Source: JBBRVP01 sp038246785 (lineage in GTDB: Bacteria; Actinomycetota; Actinomycetes; Jiangellales; Jiangellaceae). From it: a stretch of 64,000 nucleotides of DNA. The stretch spans positions 62,001 through 126,000 of the forward strand of contig JBBRVP010000001.1 of NCBI GenBank assembly GCA_038246785.1, written 5' to 3'. Below, piece after piece: positions 43,276 through 50,233 of this stretch. A program made the position numbers and the translations under genes. A model generated the notes under the pieces. The model was not told where the DNA came from. It was given only the letters and a program-made list of their open reading frames with translations, and searched no databases. Position 1 is the stretch's first letter. The number at the start of each line of letters is the position of its first letter.

Positions 43276-43334
43276 CCGGCAGCGACCACCAGTGACCCTC
43301 CACCTCGGTCCCGTCCCTGCCATGGAGGCCGCAC

Positions 43335-45131
43335 ATGCCGCTAGCCATCGACGACTACGCGCTCATCGGTGACACGCACACCGCGGCCCTCGTCGGGCGC
43401 GACGGCTCCATCGACTGGTTGTGCCTGCCGCGGTTCGACTCCGGTGCCGTGTTCGCGGCGCTGCTCGGCGACTCCTCGCACGGCGCCTGGTCGCTGGCCC
43501 CCTCCGCGCGGGCAACGGTCGAGCGCCGCTACCGCGAGGACACCCTCGTCCTGGAGACGACGTTCAGCACCGAGAGCGGCACGGTGCGCGTCATCGACTT
43601 CATGCCGCACCGCCACGAGCACCCGACGCTGATCCGCCTCGTCGACGGTGTGGACGGCGAGGTGGACATGCGGCTGCGGCTGCGGCTGCGCTTCGACTAC
43701 GGCTGGGTCGTGCCGTGGGTCAACCGCACGCGCCACGGGCTGCGCACGGTCGCCGGCCCGGACGCCCTGACGATCCAGTCGGATGTGCCGCTGGTCGGGC
43801 ACGACATGGCCACCGAGGCCGACTTCACGGTGCGGGCCGGGCAGCGGGTGCGGTTCGTGCTGGCCTGGCATCGTTCGACCGACCCGCCGCCCCCCGAGTG
43901 CGACGCAGACCAGGTGCTGGCCATGTGTGAGGCGACATGGCGGGAGTGGGTCGGTCGCTGCACGCACGAGGGCCCGTGGCGGGCGGAGGTCGTACGGTCG
44001 CTCATCACCCTCAAGGCGCTGACCTACGACCCGTCCGGGGCGATCCTCGCTGCGCCCACCACTTCGCTGCCCGAGCAGCTGGGCGGTACCCGCAACTGGG
44101 ACTACCGGTACTCGTGGCTGCGCGATGCCACGTTCTCCTTGATGGCGCTGACGTCCAGCGGCTACCTCGACGAGGCGCGTGACTGGCGCGGCTGGCTGTT
44201 GAGGGCCGCGGCCGGCGACCCCGCCCAGCTGCAGATCATGTACGGCCTCGACGGGGAACGCCGCCTCACCGAGCAAGAGCTGGAATGGCTGCCGGGCTTC
44301 GCCGGCTCGCGGCCGGTTCGCACCGGCAACGACGCCGCCAGACAGTTCCAGCTCGACGTGTACGGGGAGGTGATGGATGCCCTGCACCAGGCGCGCTGCG
44401 CCGGGTTGGCGGTCGACGACGACGCCTGGGACCTCCAGCGCGCTCTCATGCGCTACCTCGAGGACAACTGGCAGCGGCCCGACGAGGGGCTCTGGGAGGT
44501 ACGCAGCGGCCGCCAGCACTTCACCCACTCCAAGGTCATGGCCTGGGTCGCGTTCGACCGGGCCGCGACCGCCGTGACCCACCATGGCCTGCCGGGTGAT
44601 GCCGGCCGGTGGCGAGCCTGCGCCGATGCCGTGCACGCGCAGGTCTGCGCCGCGGCGTTCGACCGCGACCGAGGCGCCTTCACCCAGGCGTACGGCTCGA
44701 CCGCGCTGGACGCCAGCGCGTTGCTGATCCCCCTGGTCGGGTTCCTGCCGCCCGAGGACCCGCGAGTCCGCGGGACGGTCGCCGCGATCCGTCGCGACCT
44801 GTGCAGCGACGAGCTCGTCCTGCGCTACCGCACCGACCGGGACGGCTCCGACGGTCTGTCCGGCGACGAGGGTGCGTTCCTGCTCTGCTCGTTCTGGCTG
44901 GTGGACAACCTGGCGATGCGCGGGGACACCGACGAGGCGAGCGAGATGTTCGAACGCCTCCTTGGGCTGCGCAACGACGTCGGGCTCCTCGCCGAGGAGT
45001 ACGACCCGGTCCGACACACGCTGCTGGGCAACTTCCCGCAGGCGTTCTCGCACGTCGGGCTGATCAACTCGGCGTTGGCACTGGCCGGTGCCGTCGACCT
45101 GCGGCAACGGGCTCGGGCCGGTCGGCGCTGA
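43335..45131 (+). CDS. GH15 family glucoamylase/trehalase
   Basis: A 598-residue cytoplasmic glycoside hydrolase of family 15. The opening IDDYALIGDTHTAALVGRDG followed by SIDWLCLPRFDS is the actinobacterial type that includes the trehalase of M. tuberculosis (from memory). The N-terminal beta domain spans about 1-230 and the (alpha/alpha)6 barrel 250-590. Catalytic-region segments are GGTRNWDYRYSWLRDATF, DEGLWEVRSGRQHFTHSKVM (general acid Glu) and LLAEEYDPVRHTLLGNFPQA (base Glu). Trehalose or alpha-glucans are likely substrates. The ATG follows GGAGG. It stands between the two halves of a decayed duplication and has a 598-residue paralogue at 53722-55518. Confidence 0.9.
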   Translation: MPLAIDDYALIGDTHTAALVGRDGSIDWLCLPRFDSGAVFAALLGDSSHGAWSLAPSARATVERRYREDTLVLETTFSTESGTVRVIDFMPHRHEHPTLIRLVDGVDGEVDMRLRLRLRFDYGWVVPWVNRTRHGLRTVAGPDALTIQSDVPLVGHDMATEADFTVRAGQRVRFVLAWHRSTDPPPPECDADQVLAMCEATWREWVGRCTHEGPWRAEVVRSLITLKALTYDPSGAILAAPTTSLPEQLGGTRNWDYRYSWLRDATFSLMALTSSGYLDEARDWRGWLLRAAAGDPAQLQIMYGLDGERRLTEQELEWLPGFAGSRPVRTGNDAARQFQLDVYGEVMDALHQARCAGLAVDDDAWDLQRALMRYLEDNWQRPDEGLWEVRSGRQHFTHSKVMAWVAFDRAATAVTHHGLPGDAGRWRACADAVHAQVCAAAFDRDRGAFTQAYGSTALDASALLIPLVGFLPPEDPRVRGTVAAIRRDLCSDELVLRYRTDRDGSDGLSGDEGAFLLCSFWLVDNLAMRGDTDEASEMFERLLGLRNDVGLLAEEYDPVRHTLLGNFPQAFSHVGLINSALALAGAVDLRQRARAGRR

Positions 45132-45177
45132 GCGGTCGCCGGTGGGTGAGCCCTGCCTGGAGTCGGGCGAGCTCGCC

Positions 45178-45381
45178 AGCGGGCGGCTGCCCGCCCCCGT
45201 CGGGCTAGCACGCCGAGCGGTCGAGCGCGATCCCCTGCCGACGATCACTCGCCAGCACGGTGGCCTCCCAGGTCCGCAGCGTCTGGTCGGCGAGCTCGAG
45301 GCGGGTCGTGCGACCGTGGCGGTCGGACGCGGTCGAGGCGCGCTCGCTGGCGTCGGGATGCACGGCCGCGAGCGTAGGCGG
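45178..45381 (-). pseudogene. 5' fragment of a second alaX
   Basis: About 200 bp closely match the 5' end of the intact alaX (42780-42982), including the sequence upstream of its start. The translation reads HPDASERASTASDRHGRTTR, then LELADQTLRTWEATVLASDR, and is then cut by a stop after LDRSAC, so only about 60 codons remain. The equivalent of the alaX ATG has become GTG (HisPro context kept). The gap 45132-45477 contains this fragment and nothing else I can support. Confidence 0.85.
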
Positions 45382-45477
45382 CATCGCAGGGCAGGCCGGC
45401 ACCGCACGATCGGTCGCGAACCAGCGGGCCAACGTTCCGTGCGGGAAGCATGAGGCCATCGTCGGGGTTCCCGCTGC

Positions 45478-45834
45478 GTGAGCCGAGACCGACAGCCGAT
45501 GCGGGCCGTGTGGAACGACGCCGTGGTCGCCGAGTCCGACGACACCGTCGTCGTCGAAGGCAACCATTACTTCCCGCGCGAGTCGTTGCGGGAGGAGTTC
45601 TTCCTCGGGTCCGCTCACCACAGCGCGTGCCCGTGGAAGGGCGAGGCCAGTTACCTCACCCTCGAGGTCGGTGGGAAGCAGAACCGCGACGCCGCGTGGT
45701 TCTACCCGGCGCCGTATCCCGCGGCGCGACAGATCACCGACCGGGTCGCCTTCTGGAAAGGGGTGCAGGTGGTCACGCCGTCGAGCGCCGAGGAGGCGAG
45801 CAGCAAGGGTGCTCGGACCCGGCAGCCGCGTTGA
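45478..45834 (+). CDS. DUF427 protein
   Basis: A 118-residue DUF427 protein. The core is MRAVWNDAVVAESDDTVVVE, GNHYFPRESLREEFFL, HHSACPWKGEASYLTLEVGG and AAWFYPAPYPAARQITDRVA. The family forms small beta barrels that often stand alone or duplicated; the biochemical role is unsettled. Either the GTG at 45478 or the ATG at 45499 could be the start; most relatives begin at the MRAVW segment, so 45499 is a real alternative. It ends inside the methyltransferase start (TTGA overlap), which suggests co-translation. Confidence 0.85.
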   Translation: MSRDRQPMRAVWNDAVVAESDDTVVVEGNHYFPRESLREEFFLGSAHHSACPWKGEASYLTLEVGGKQNRDAAWFYPAPYPAARQITDRVAFWKGVQVVTPSSAEEASSKGARTRQPR

Positions 45835-46493
45835 GGCTGCCCCGGCCGGAGCGGTACCGGTGGTCCGGGCCGGTGTACGACGTCATCTCCCTCGAGCGCC
45901 CGCTCTACCGCCCCGCACGCGTCCACGGCGTCGAGCTGCTAAGGCTGCACCCAGGTCAGTCCGTCCTGGACCTCGGCTGTGGCACCGGGCTGAACTTCCC
46001 GCTCCTGCAGTCGAGCATCGGCCCGGCCGGACTGATCGTCGGGGTCGACGCGAGCGCCGGCATGCTCGCCGCGGCCCGCCGCCGGGTGCGGCGCGCCGCG
46101 TGGGACAACGTGGTATTGCTGCGCTCCGACGCCGCGGACCTGGAGTCGCAAGCGGTCCGCGTGCTCGCCCGGGACGGCCTCGGAGTCGACGCGATCCTGG
46201 CGACGTACGCGCTGTCGGTCATCACGCGGTGGCGGCAGGCATGGGCCCGGGCCCGTGCCGCGGCGGCACCGGGTGCCCGCGTCGCGGTCGTCGACCTCGG
46301 CCTTCCCGCCGGCAATGCCGCGGTGCTCGCCCCACTGGCTCGCCTGGCCTGCGCGGTCGGCGGTTCCGACCCGCATCGCGGCCCTTGGGCTGCCGTCGTC
46401 GGCGAGACCGTGCAGCGGTCGCACGCCACGTTCCTGGGCGGGCACGTCGTCGTGGACGCCGGCACACTGCTGGACCCCGCCGACCGCAGATGA
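45831..46493 (+). CDS. Class I SAM-dependent methyltransferase
   Basis: A 220-residue methyltransferase. Motif I is SVLDLGCGTGLNFPLLQSSI, followed by the acidic post-I strand in VGVDASAGMLAAARRRVRRA. VLLRSDAADLES matches motif II. The later region, GAILATYALSVITRW-like through RVAVVDLGLPAG, is the usual Rossmann-type continuation. The acceptor is unknown; similarity is greatest to ubiquinone/phosphatidylethanolamine-type methyltransferases. The TTG at 45831 overlaps the DUF427 stop; a GTG at 45873 is the alternative. The C terminus SHATFLGGHVVVDAGTLL is shared with the remnant at 43039-43275. Confidence 0.82.
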   Translation: MRLPRPERYRWSGPVYDVISLERPLYRPARVHGVELLRLHPGQSVLDLGCGTGLNFPLLQSSIGPAGLIVGVDASAGMLAAARRRVRRAAWDNVVLLRSDAADLESQAVRVLARDGLGVDAILATYALSVITRWRQAWARARAAAAPGARVAVVDLGLPAGNAAVLAPLARLACAVGGSDPHRGPWAAVVGETVQRSHATFLGGHVVVDAGTLLDPADRR

Positions 46494-46518
46494 TCAGCTG
46501 CGCTCGCGCCCGACCGGA

Positions 46519-46932
46519 TCAGGTGACGGTAGATCGTGGGATCGCGACGATCTGCACCTCCGGATGGAGGCGCTCGAAGTCGTCAGGGTTGCGCGTCAGG
46601 AGCGGGATCCGCTCGGCCGCAGCCACCGACGAGAGCAGCAGGTCGAACCGACGTGGTCGAGGGCTGCGCCCGGTGGCTCGAACGGCGGCGCACAGGCCGC
46701 CGTACATCCGCGCCGCGCTCGCCGAGTACGGGATGGCCTCGAACGTGGCCAGGACGCGTTGGTAGCGGACCTCGCGTGCGGCGGCGAGGACCGGGTCCGC
46801 GGTGTGCAAGCCGTAGGCAAGCTCGGCCAGCGTCATCGTGCTGATGGCGGCGGCGACAACGAGGTCGCCGAGGTTCGCTGGCGGGTCGATGACGGCGGAA
46901 GTGTCCAACAGCGCCCGCGGCAGCGGCGTCAT
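46519..46932 (-). CDS. VapC-type PIN-domain toxin
   Basis: A 137-residue PIN-domain ribonuclease. The acidic active-site residues are visible: ALLDTSAVID (first Asp), MTLAELAYGL (Glu), RPRRFDLLLSSVAAAERIPL (Asp) and LLTRNPDDFERL (terminal Asn/Asp). VapC toxins cut tRNA or rRNA loops when freed from their antitoxin. The ATG at 46932 overlaps the stop of the antitoxin gene by four bases. It is full length with no broken motif, so the toxin is probably functional. Confidence 0.88.
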   Translation of the reverse strand: MTPLPRALLDTSAVIDPPANLGDLVVAAAISTMTLAELAYGLHTADPVLAAAREVRYQRVLATFEAIPYSASAARMYGGLCAAVRATGRSPRPRRFDLLLSSVAAAERIPLLTRNPDDFERLHPEVQIVAIPRSTVT

Positions 46933-47213
46933 CGAACCCACGGATCGCGCGAGGCGTCGTCGAGCCCGCCGTCGAGTGCACGCCGCTCGTCCGCGAACGC
47001 CGCGACATCCCAGGCCGGCGCGTCGCCCAGCGCCTGTGCGATGCGTTCCGCGGGAACGTACGTGGTCGGCCCGGCGACAACCTCGCCACGGTGCGGAACC
47101 AGATCGGCCACGGGAACCCCGCGGCGCGTCACCGTGAAGGACTCGCCGGCCAGCACCCGGCGCATGACCTCGCCGCTGTCGTTGCGGAGCTCGCGCTGGC
47201 TGATGGTCGGCAT
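46929..47213 (-). CDS. Phd/YefM-type antitoxin
   Basis: A 94-residue antitoxin. The N-terminal Phd/YefM DNA-binding fold is TISQRELRNDSGEVMRRVLA followed by GESFTVTRRGVPVADLVPHR. The C-terminal part (AQALGDAPAWDVAAFADERR) is the disordered toxin-wrapping tail. It neutralises the VapC partner and represses its own operon. The ATG at 47213 lies eight bases from a perfect 20-bp palindrome, and TACGTT five bases before the ATG would give a leaderless mRNA. Confidence 0.88.
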   Translation of the reverse strand: MPTISQRELRNDSGEVMRRVLAGESFTVTRRGVPVADLVPHRGEVVAGPTTYVPAERIAQALGDAPAWDVAAFADERRALDGGLDDASRDPWVR

Positions 47214-47220
47214 GCGCCAA

Positions 47221-47240
47221 CGTAGCACCTAGGTGCTACG
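47221..47240. promoter_or_regulatory. Perfect 20-bp palindromic operator of the toxin-antitoxin operon
   Basis: CGTAGCACCT is followed directly by its reverse complement. On the minus strand it overlaps TACGTT, the likely -10 of the operon. This is the expected site for autoregulation by the antitoxin or the antitoxin-toxin complex. Confidence 0.8.
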
Positions 47241-47378
47241 AACGCCCTCCTTTCACCGCGGGGGGGAGCGCCGCCGCCGGGGGCACGACGACGAGGACCC
47301 GCCACCACGCCATCACCGCAGCGCAGCCCACCACCGGTGACCACCGATGACGCCGCAGACTGCCCGGATCGGCGGCGG

Positions 47379-48182
47379 TCAGCGTGATGCGGCGCGACGG
47401 AACAGGTGGCGCGACCACACGTAGCCGCCGGCGGCGATGAGGATGCACCACGCCAGGGCGAGGGTGGCGGTCGTGCCAGGGGCGTCTCCGGCGAGGAGTC
47501 GCCGCGTGGTCTCGATGATGGGCGTGAACGGCTGGTGCTCGGCGAACCACCGCAGCCCCGCCGGCATCGACGCGACCGGTACGAAGCCGGCGCTGAGGAA
47601 CGGTAGGACGATGAGGAACATGGGCAGGTTGCTGGCGGTCTCGACGCTTCTGCTGACCAGACCGAGCGCGACGGACAACCAGGTGAGGGCGAAGGCGGTC
47701 AGCGTGAGCAGGCCGAGGAGCCCGAGCCAGTCCATCGGGCCGGCCGAGGGTCGGAAGCCCAGCACGACGGCGGTCGCGAGAAGGGCGCCCATGGCGAGCA
47801 GGGACTGCAGGACAGCACCGAGGACATGACCGGTCAGGACGGACCCACGGGCGATCGCCATGGTGCGGAAGCGGGCGATGATCCCTTCGGTCGCGTCCAT
47901 GGCGATCGAGATGGCGGTGCCCTGCGCGGTGGCCGCGGCCGCCATGAGCACGATGGCGGGGGTGACGTAGTCCAGGTACGCCGCCCGGCCGCTCGCACCC
48001 GGTGTGACACCACCGGGCAGGCCGGCGCCGAGCGTCCCGCCGAACACGTAGACGAACAGCAGCAGGACCACGATCGGTGTCCCGACGAGCAGCGCGGTCA
48101 TGCTCGGGTAGCGGCGCATGTGGAGCAGGTTGCGCCGGAGCATGGTGGCGGAGTCGGTCAGGGCGAGCGAGATGGTGGTCAT
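47379..48182 (-). CDS. ABC-2 type permease of the EXLDI cassette
   Basis: A 267-residue six-helix ABC-2 permease: ALLVGTPIVVLLLFVYVFGG, the coupling-type loop TEGIIARFRTMAIARGSVLT, then LPMFLIVLPFLSAGFVPVAS and FAEHQPFTPIIETTRRLLAG. It is the membrane half of an exporter with the ATPase just upstream; the ATG at 48182 overlaps the ATPase stop (ATGA). The architecture matches the DrrB-like permease at 38779 but the sequence is clearly different. Export of a small hydrophobic molecule is expected; the substrate is unknown. The 138-bp gap 47241-47378 after it is empty. Confidence 0.88.
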   Translation of the reverse strand: MTTISLALTDSATMLRRNLLHMRRYPSMTALLVGTPIVVLLLFVYVFGGTLGAGLPGGVTPGASGRAAYLDYVTPAIVLMAAAATAQGTAISIAMDATEGIIARFRTMAIARGSVLTGHVLGAVLQSLLAMGALLATAVVLGFRPSAGPMDWLGLLGLLTLTAFALTWLSVALGLVSRSVETASNLPMFLIVLPFLSAGFVPVASMPAGLRWFAEHQPFTPIIETTRRLLAGDAPGTTATLALAWCILIAAGGYVWSRHLFRRAASR

Positions 48183-49132
48183 CGGAGTTCCTCTCGTGCT
48201 GCGTACCCGGTGAGGGCGAGGAAGGCGTCGTCAAGGCTCGCCTTGGTCACGTCGAGGTGGCCGACTGTGACGCGGGACCGCTCGAGGCGGTCGAGCACGT
48301 CCTGCAGCGCGGCGAGGTCGCCGGACCCCGGAAGGCTCAGGGTGAGCTGGTCGTCGTCCCGGACGCCCTCGGGGATGGCCTGTGCTGCGTTGTCCAGGTC
48401 AGCGGGATCGGTGAGGTGGACGTGGATCGTGCCGCCGGGCACGTGGCGTTTGAGCTCGGCGGGGCTGCCCTGCGCGACGATCCGCCCGCCGTCGAGCACG
48501 GCGATCCTTTCGGCGAGGCAGTCGGCCTCATCGAGGTACTGCGTGGTGAGGAAGATCGTGATGCCGGCGCGGACGAGGCCTCGTACGATCTCCCACACGT
48601 CGCGTCTCGCGCGCGGGTCGAGCCCGGTGGTCGGTTCGTCGAGGAAGATGACGGCCGGGTCGCCCATCAGCGTCATCGCGAGGTCGAGCTTGCGGCGCAT
48701 GCCGCCGGAGTAGGTGGCGACCTGCTTGCGGGCGACGTCTGCGAGGTCGAACCGGGCCAGCAGCTCGCGTGCCCGCCGGCGGCCGGCGGCTCGGGGCAGG
48801 TGGTTCAGTTCGGCCATCAGGCGCAAGTTCTCCTCACCGGTCAGCAGGCCGTCGACCGCGGAGTGCTGGCCGGTGACGCCGATGACGGCGCGGACCGCGG
48901 CGGCGGCGCGCTCGACATCGTGTCCGGCGACGGCCGCGGAGCCGCCGTCTGGAGGGATGAGGGTCGACAGGATGTTGACGGTGGTGGTCTTGCCCGCACC
49001 GTTGGGGCCGAGGAGCGCGAACACGCTCGCCGACGGCACCGTCAGGTCGATGCCGTCCAGCACGGTGTGGTCGCCGAAGACCTTGCGCAGGCCGGAGACG
49101 CTGATTGCGGGCGGGCGAATGGTGGTGGGCAT
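48179..49132 (-). CDS. DrrA-type ABC ATPase of the EXLDI cassette
   Basis: A 317-residue ABC ATPase: Walker A LLGPNGAGKTTTVNILSTLI, Q loop VTGQHSAVDG, signature TYSGGMRRKLDLAMTLMGDP, Walker B VIFLDEPTTGLDPRARRD and H/D loop LTTQYLDEADCLAERIAVLD. The C-terminal accessory domain follows. The ATG at 49132 is chosen because GGAAGGAC lies upstream and homology begins a few residues later. It is coupled to the permease by ATGA and lies 169 bp downstream of an EXLDI-family gene on the same strand. That spacer shows no gene. Confidence 0.9.
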   Translation of the reverse strand: MPTTIRPPAISVSGLRKVFGDHTVLDGIDLTVPSASVFALLGPNGAGKTTTVNILSTLIPPDGGSAAVAGHDVERAAAAVRAVIGVTGQHSAVDGLLTGEENLRLMAELNHLPRAAGRRRARELLARFDLADVARKQVATYSGGMRRKLDLAMTLMGDPAVIFLDEPTTGLDPRARRDVWEIVRGLVRAGITIFLTTQYLDEADCLAERIAVLDGGRIVAQGSPAELKRHVPGGTIHVHLTDPADLDNAAQAIPEGVRDDDQLTLSLPGSGDLAALQDVLDRLERSRVTVGHLDVTKASLDDAFLALTGYAAREELR

Positions 49133-49301
49133 GGGTCGTCGTGTCCTTCCAGACCCGAGGTCGGGCAAGCGGGGATGTGCCGAGCGGCTTCGGGCAGTCA
49201 TGAGCCGCAGCGGCGGGTACGGAGATGGTGGTGGGGATCCGTCGGCACAGCTGGCGCCGGCGGTGTTGTCGCCGGGGGTGGGGGCCGGTGGCCCGCGCGG
49301 A

Positions 49302-49820
49302 TCAGATGTCGAGGTCCTCGACGGCGGGCTGCTCGGCGGCGGCCGCGACGATCTCGTACAGCTCGGTGGGGATCAGGCCACGCAGTTCCTCGAGCGAGCC
49401 CACGACGTCGAGGCTGGCTGTGGCGGCGGTCGTGCCCCACGTCTGCTCGGCGCTGAGGTGCTTGCGCCAGCCGCGGGCCTCGCCCTCGGGGCCGGCGCGG
49501 TGGGTGTACTCCGGTGAGCGCTCCGTGTGCACGACGTACTTGCCGGTGCGACTGCGATAGACCCGGTATGTCTCGACGCGATCCTTCGTCGATCGTCCCC
49601 ACTCGGCGAGCTGGACGCCCATGAACCGTTGCCGGCGACCCTTGCCGGGCCCGACCCGCACGGTGATCTCCTCGAACCCCTCGAGGCGTCCCTCTTCAGC
49701 CTCGACCAGCCGGCGCAACCCACGTGCGATCGCCGCCGACAGGTTGCCGCCGGCCAGCTCCTGGGCGCGCTGGTACAGCGCCAGGTCGCCGTCGGACACG
49801 TAGATCGTCTTGTTCGGCAC
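49302..49820 (-). CDS. EXLDI-family protein
   Basis: A 172-residue protein ending VEDLDI, the hallmark of the small EXLDI family, whose members lie beside ABC exporters. The N terminus NKTIYVSDGDLALYQRAQEL, with LSAAIARGLRRLVEAEEG, resembles a ribbon-helix-helix DNA-binding domain. The middle is beta-rich (TVRVGPGKGRRQRFMGVQLA, TYRVYRSRTGKYVVHTERSP). A regulator of the downstream exporter is the simplest reading, but this is inference. The GTG at 49820 lies six bases after TACAAT, so the transcript is probably leaderless. Confidence 0.75.
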   Translation of the reverse strand: MPNKTIYVSDGDLALYQRAQELAGGNLSAAIARGLRRLVEAEEGRLEGFEEITVRVGPGKGRRQRFMGVQLAEWGRSTKDRVETYRVYRSRTGKYVVHTERSPEYTHRAGPEGEARGWRKHLSAEQTWGTTAATASLDVVGSLEELRGLIPTELYEIVAAAAEQPAVEDLDI

Positions 49821-49826
49821 GCAGCT

Positions 49827-49832
49827 ATTGTA
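49827..49832 (-). promoter_or_regulatory. -10 TACAAT of the EXLDI/ABC operon
   Basis: On the minus strand, TACAAT ends six bases before the GTG at 49820. Upstream (49849-49868) lies an unusually AT-rich stretch with ATACGTAT and TATCTAGATA palindromes, a possible operator in place of a recognisable -35. Confidence 0.55.
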
Positions 49833-49948
49833 GCCACAAGAGGAGTGTACGCATACGTATATCTAGATAGCAAGGTTGGTGGCCCATCTGCCTCGCGCCG
49901 GGAGGTGCGCCCGCCGCCGATCCGACCGCGCTGGCCGTGCGACCCCTT

Positions 49949-50044
49949 GCCCCCGTACGCGTTTGGGCCTCAGGGGGCTGCTGGGGCACCGGTGGCGCCT
50001 CTCCCTCCTCCGCAGGCTCTTGCACCCCAAATGTGTACGGGGGC
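49949..50044. repeat. 78-bp near-palindromic element, copy B, with extended stem
   Basis: The core 49958-50035 has the same length, central GGCGCC (49994-49999) and CAAATGTG end as copy A at 35576-35653. In the core, 23 of 39 opposed pairs are Watson-Crick and six are G-T. The pairing continues outward for nine more base pairs to 49949 and 50044. It lies between the divergent EXLDI and yyaL-type genes. The remainder of the 413-bp gap (49821-50233) holds the EXLDI promoter and, at about 50066-50100, three 10-bp GGGCCGGGCG-type tandem repeats; no gene is supported. Confidence 0.78.
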
Positions 50045-50233
50045 GCGGCAGACGGCCGGCGAGGCGGGCGGGGCCGGGCGGGGCCGGGCGGGGCCGGGCG
50101 GGCGGGCGGCCCGGCCGGGCCGGGTCGGCGGGCCGCATGCGGGGACGGCCAGCCGTTGGACTCGACGCGCGTGTGCCACCGTGGGGGAGTCCTGCGGCGG
50201 CGACGCCGCCCGTGACCCGAGAGGGATGCTGCG

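Noticed and set aside
45205..45621. A 138-codon minus-strand gene containing the alaX-like segment
   Set aside because: Only the alaX-derived 60 codons show similarity; the upstream part is antisense to the DUF427 gene and its leader.
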